6,739 bases of DNA from Thermus sp. JCM 17653 (lineage in GTDB: Bacteria; Deinococcota; Deinococci; Deinococcales; Thermaceae), in NCBI GenBank assembly GCA_001311585.1, contig BBBN01000085.1, positions 1 through 6,739 on the forward strand, given 5' to 3'. Numbering within the stretch: the first letter of the stretch is position 1; each line of letters begins with the position of its first letter. Positions 6,050-6,739 of the stretch are shown here, piece by piece. Under the pieces are notes generated by a model, which saw nothing but the letters and a program-made list of their open reading frames with translations, was not told the origin of the DNA and ran no database searches. The translations under genes were made by a program, and so were the position numbers.

Positions 6050-6739
6050 GCTGGGACCTATTCACGGCCAAGCCCCCGGTGGTGGTGGACACCACCCTGC
6101 GGGACGGCTCCCACGCCCACCGGCACCAGTACACGGTGGCGGAGGCGAAGGCCATCGCCCAGGCCCTGGACGAGGGGGGCGTGTACGCCATAGAGGTCTC
6201 CCACGGGGACGGGCTTGGGGGGAGCTCCTTGCAGTACGGCTTCTCCCGCACGGACGAGATGGAGCTCATCCGCGCGGTGCGCGAGACGGTCAGGCGGGCC
6301 AAGGTGGCGGCCCTCCTCCTCCCCGGGATCGGGACGCGGAAGGAGCTCAAGGAGGCGGTGGAGGCGGGGATCCAGATGGTGCGCATCGCCACCCAGTGCA
6401 CCGAGGCGGACATCTCCGAGCAGCACTTCGGGATGGCCAAGGAGATGGGCCTGGAGGCGGTGGGCTTCCTGATGATGAGCCACATGCGCCCCCCCGAGTT
6501 TTTGGCGGAGCAGGCCCTCTTGATGGAGGGCTACGGGGCGGACGTGGTCTACATCGTGGACTCCGCCGGGGCCATGCTGCCCCAAGACGCCTACGCCCGG
6601 GTGAAGGCCCTAAAAGAGGCCCTTTCCCGGGCCAAGGTGGGCTTCCACGCCCACAACAACCTGGGCCTGGCCATAGGCAACACCCTGGCGGCCCTGGCGG
6701 CGGGGGCGGACTGGGTGGACGGGACCCTTAGGGCTACGG
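6046..6739 (+). CDS. dmpG: 4-hydroxy-2-oxovalerate aldolase, 3' end beyond the window
   Basis: It splits 4-hydroxy-2-oxovalerate into pyruvate and acetaldehyde and passes the aldehyde to the dehydrogenase encoded just upstream. The HMGL-like TIM barrel begins [18 protein letters not shown], giving the catalytic Arg19, Asp20 and His23. The metal-binding HxH is His201/His203 in [20 protein letters not shown] (171-179) is another conserved barrel segment. The start is GTG 6046, overlapping the previous stop and preceded by GGAGGAGGTG. Near 6731 one G appears to be missing: TLR should be followed by GYG, but the literal frame gives TLRAT, with the expected GYG one frame over. About 231 of roughly 345 residues are present. 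From memory it closely resembles T. thermophilus TTHB246. The hydratase that makes its substrate is not seen. Confidence 0.93.
   Translation, partial: MSWDLFTAKPPVVVDTTLRDGSHAHRHQYTVAEAKAIAQALDEGGVYAIEVSHGDGLGGSSLQYGFSRTDEMELIRAVRETVRRAKVAALLLPGIGTRKELKEAVEAGIQMVRIATQCTEADISEQHFGMAKEMGLEAVGFLMMSHMRPPEFLAEQALLMEGYGADVVYIVDSAGAMLPQDAYARVKALKEALSRAKVGFHAHNNLGLAIGNTLAALAAGADWVDGTLRAT

Noticed and set aside
1..6739. CRISPR arrays, tRNA, rRNA, or a defence or toxin-antitoxin system
   Set aside because: No regularly spaced repeats, no cloverleaf or ribosomal sequence, and no recognisable defence proteins were seen on either strand.

Overview
The window looks like DNA from a Thermus or close relative. 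It has very high GC, G/C-ending codons, strong AGGAGG-type ribosome sites and protein sequences that resemble Thermus thermophilus enzymes from memory. It is an accessory catabolic region next to insertion-sequence debris. No database search was possible, so family calls rest on motifs read by eye.

Layout. Positions 1-1300 are an insertion-sequence graveyard. On the minus strand there is the N-terminal piece of an IS630-type transposase running off the left edge. It abuts a roughly 1.05 kb ISAs1-type element (124-1178) with 16/18-matched terminal inverted repeats and a broken transposase. To its right is a short plus-strand remnant that looks like the 3' end of another transposase. Positions 1301-4026 hold two minus-strand catabolic genes: a flavin-dependent aromatic monooxygenase of the HpaB/PheA type, and downstream of it a type I extradiol ring-cleavage dioxygenase (catechol 2,3-dioxygenase type). 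Each is followed by a hairpin-plus-T terminator, and the dioxygenase may have its own promoter. Positions 4027-4327 are a divergent control region with a good promoter facing each way and several small palindromes. Positions 4328-6739 hold a plus-strand operon: an IclR-family regulator, acylating acetaldehyde dehydrogenase, and 4-hydroxy-2-oxovalerate aldolase (cut by the right edge).

How it works together. The monooxygenase would convert a phenol to a catechol and the dioxygenase would open the ring by meta cleavage. The aldolase and dehydrogenase would finish the lower pathway, turning 4-hydroxy-2-oxovalerate into pyruvate and acetyl-CoA. The IclR protein sits between the two arms and is the natural candidate to control both promoters. 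The flavin reductase partner, the semialdehyde hydrolase or dehydrogenase, and the hydratase are not in the window.

The most striking feature is that five of the six main coding regions, counting the transposase, are damaged. The monooxygenase, dehydrogenase, aldolase and transposase carry single-base indels, nearly all in or beside short runs of G or C, and the transposase also has an in-frame stop insertion. Sequence on both sides of each break stays well conserved. For the catabolic genes this points to homopolymer sequencing or assembly error, or very recent decay. The dioxygenase and IclR genes are intact. I see no undescribed multi-gene system; the most informative signals are the frame breaks, the compact divergent control region and the nested insertion sequences.
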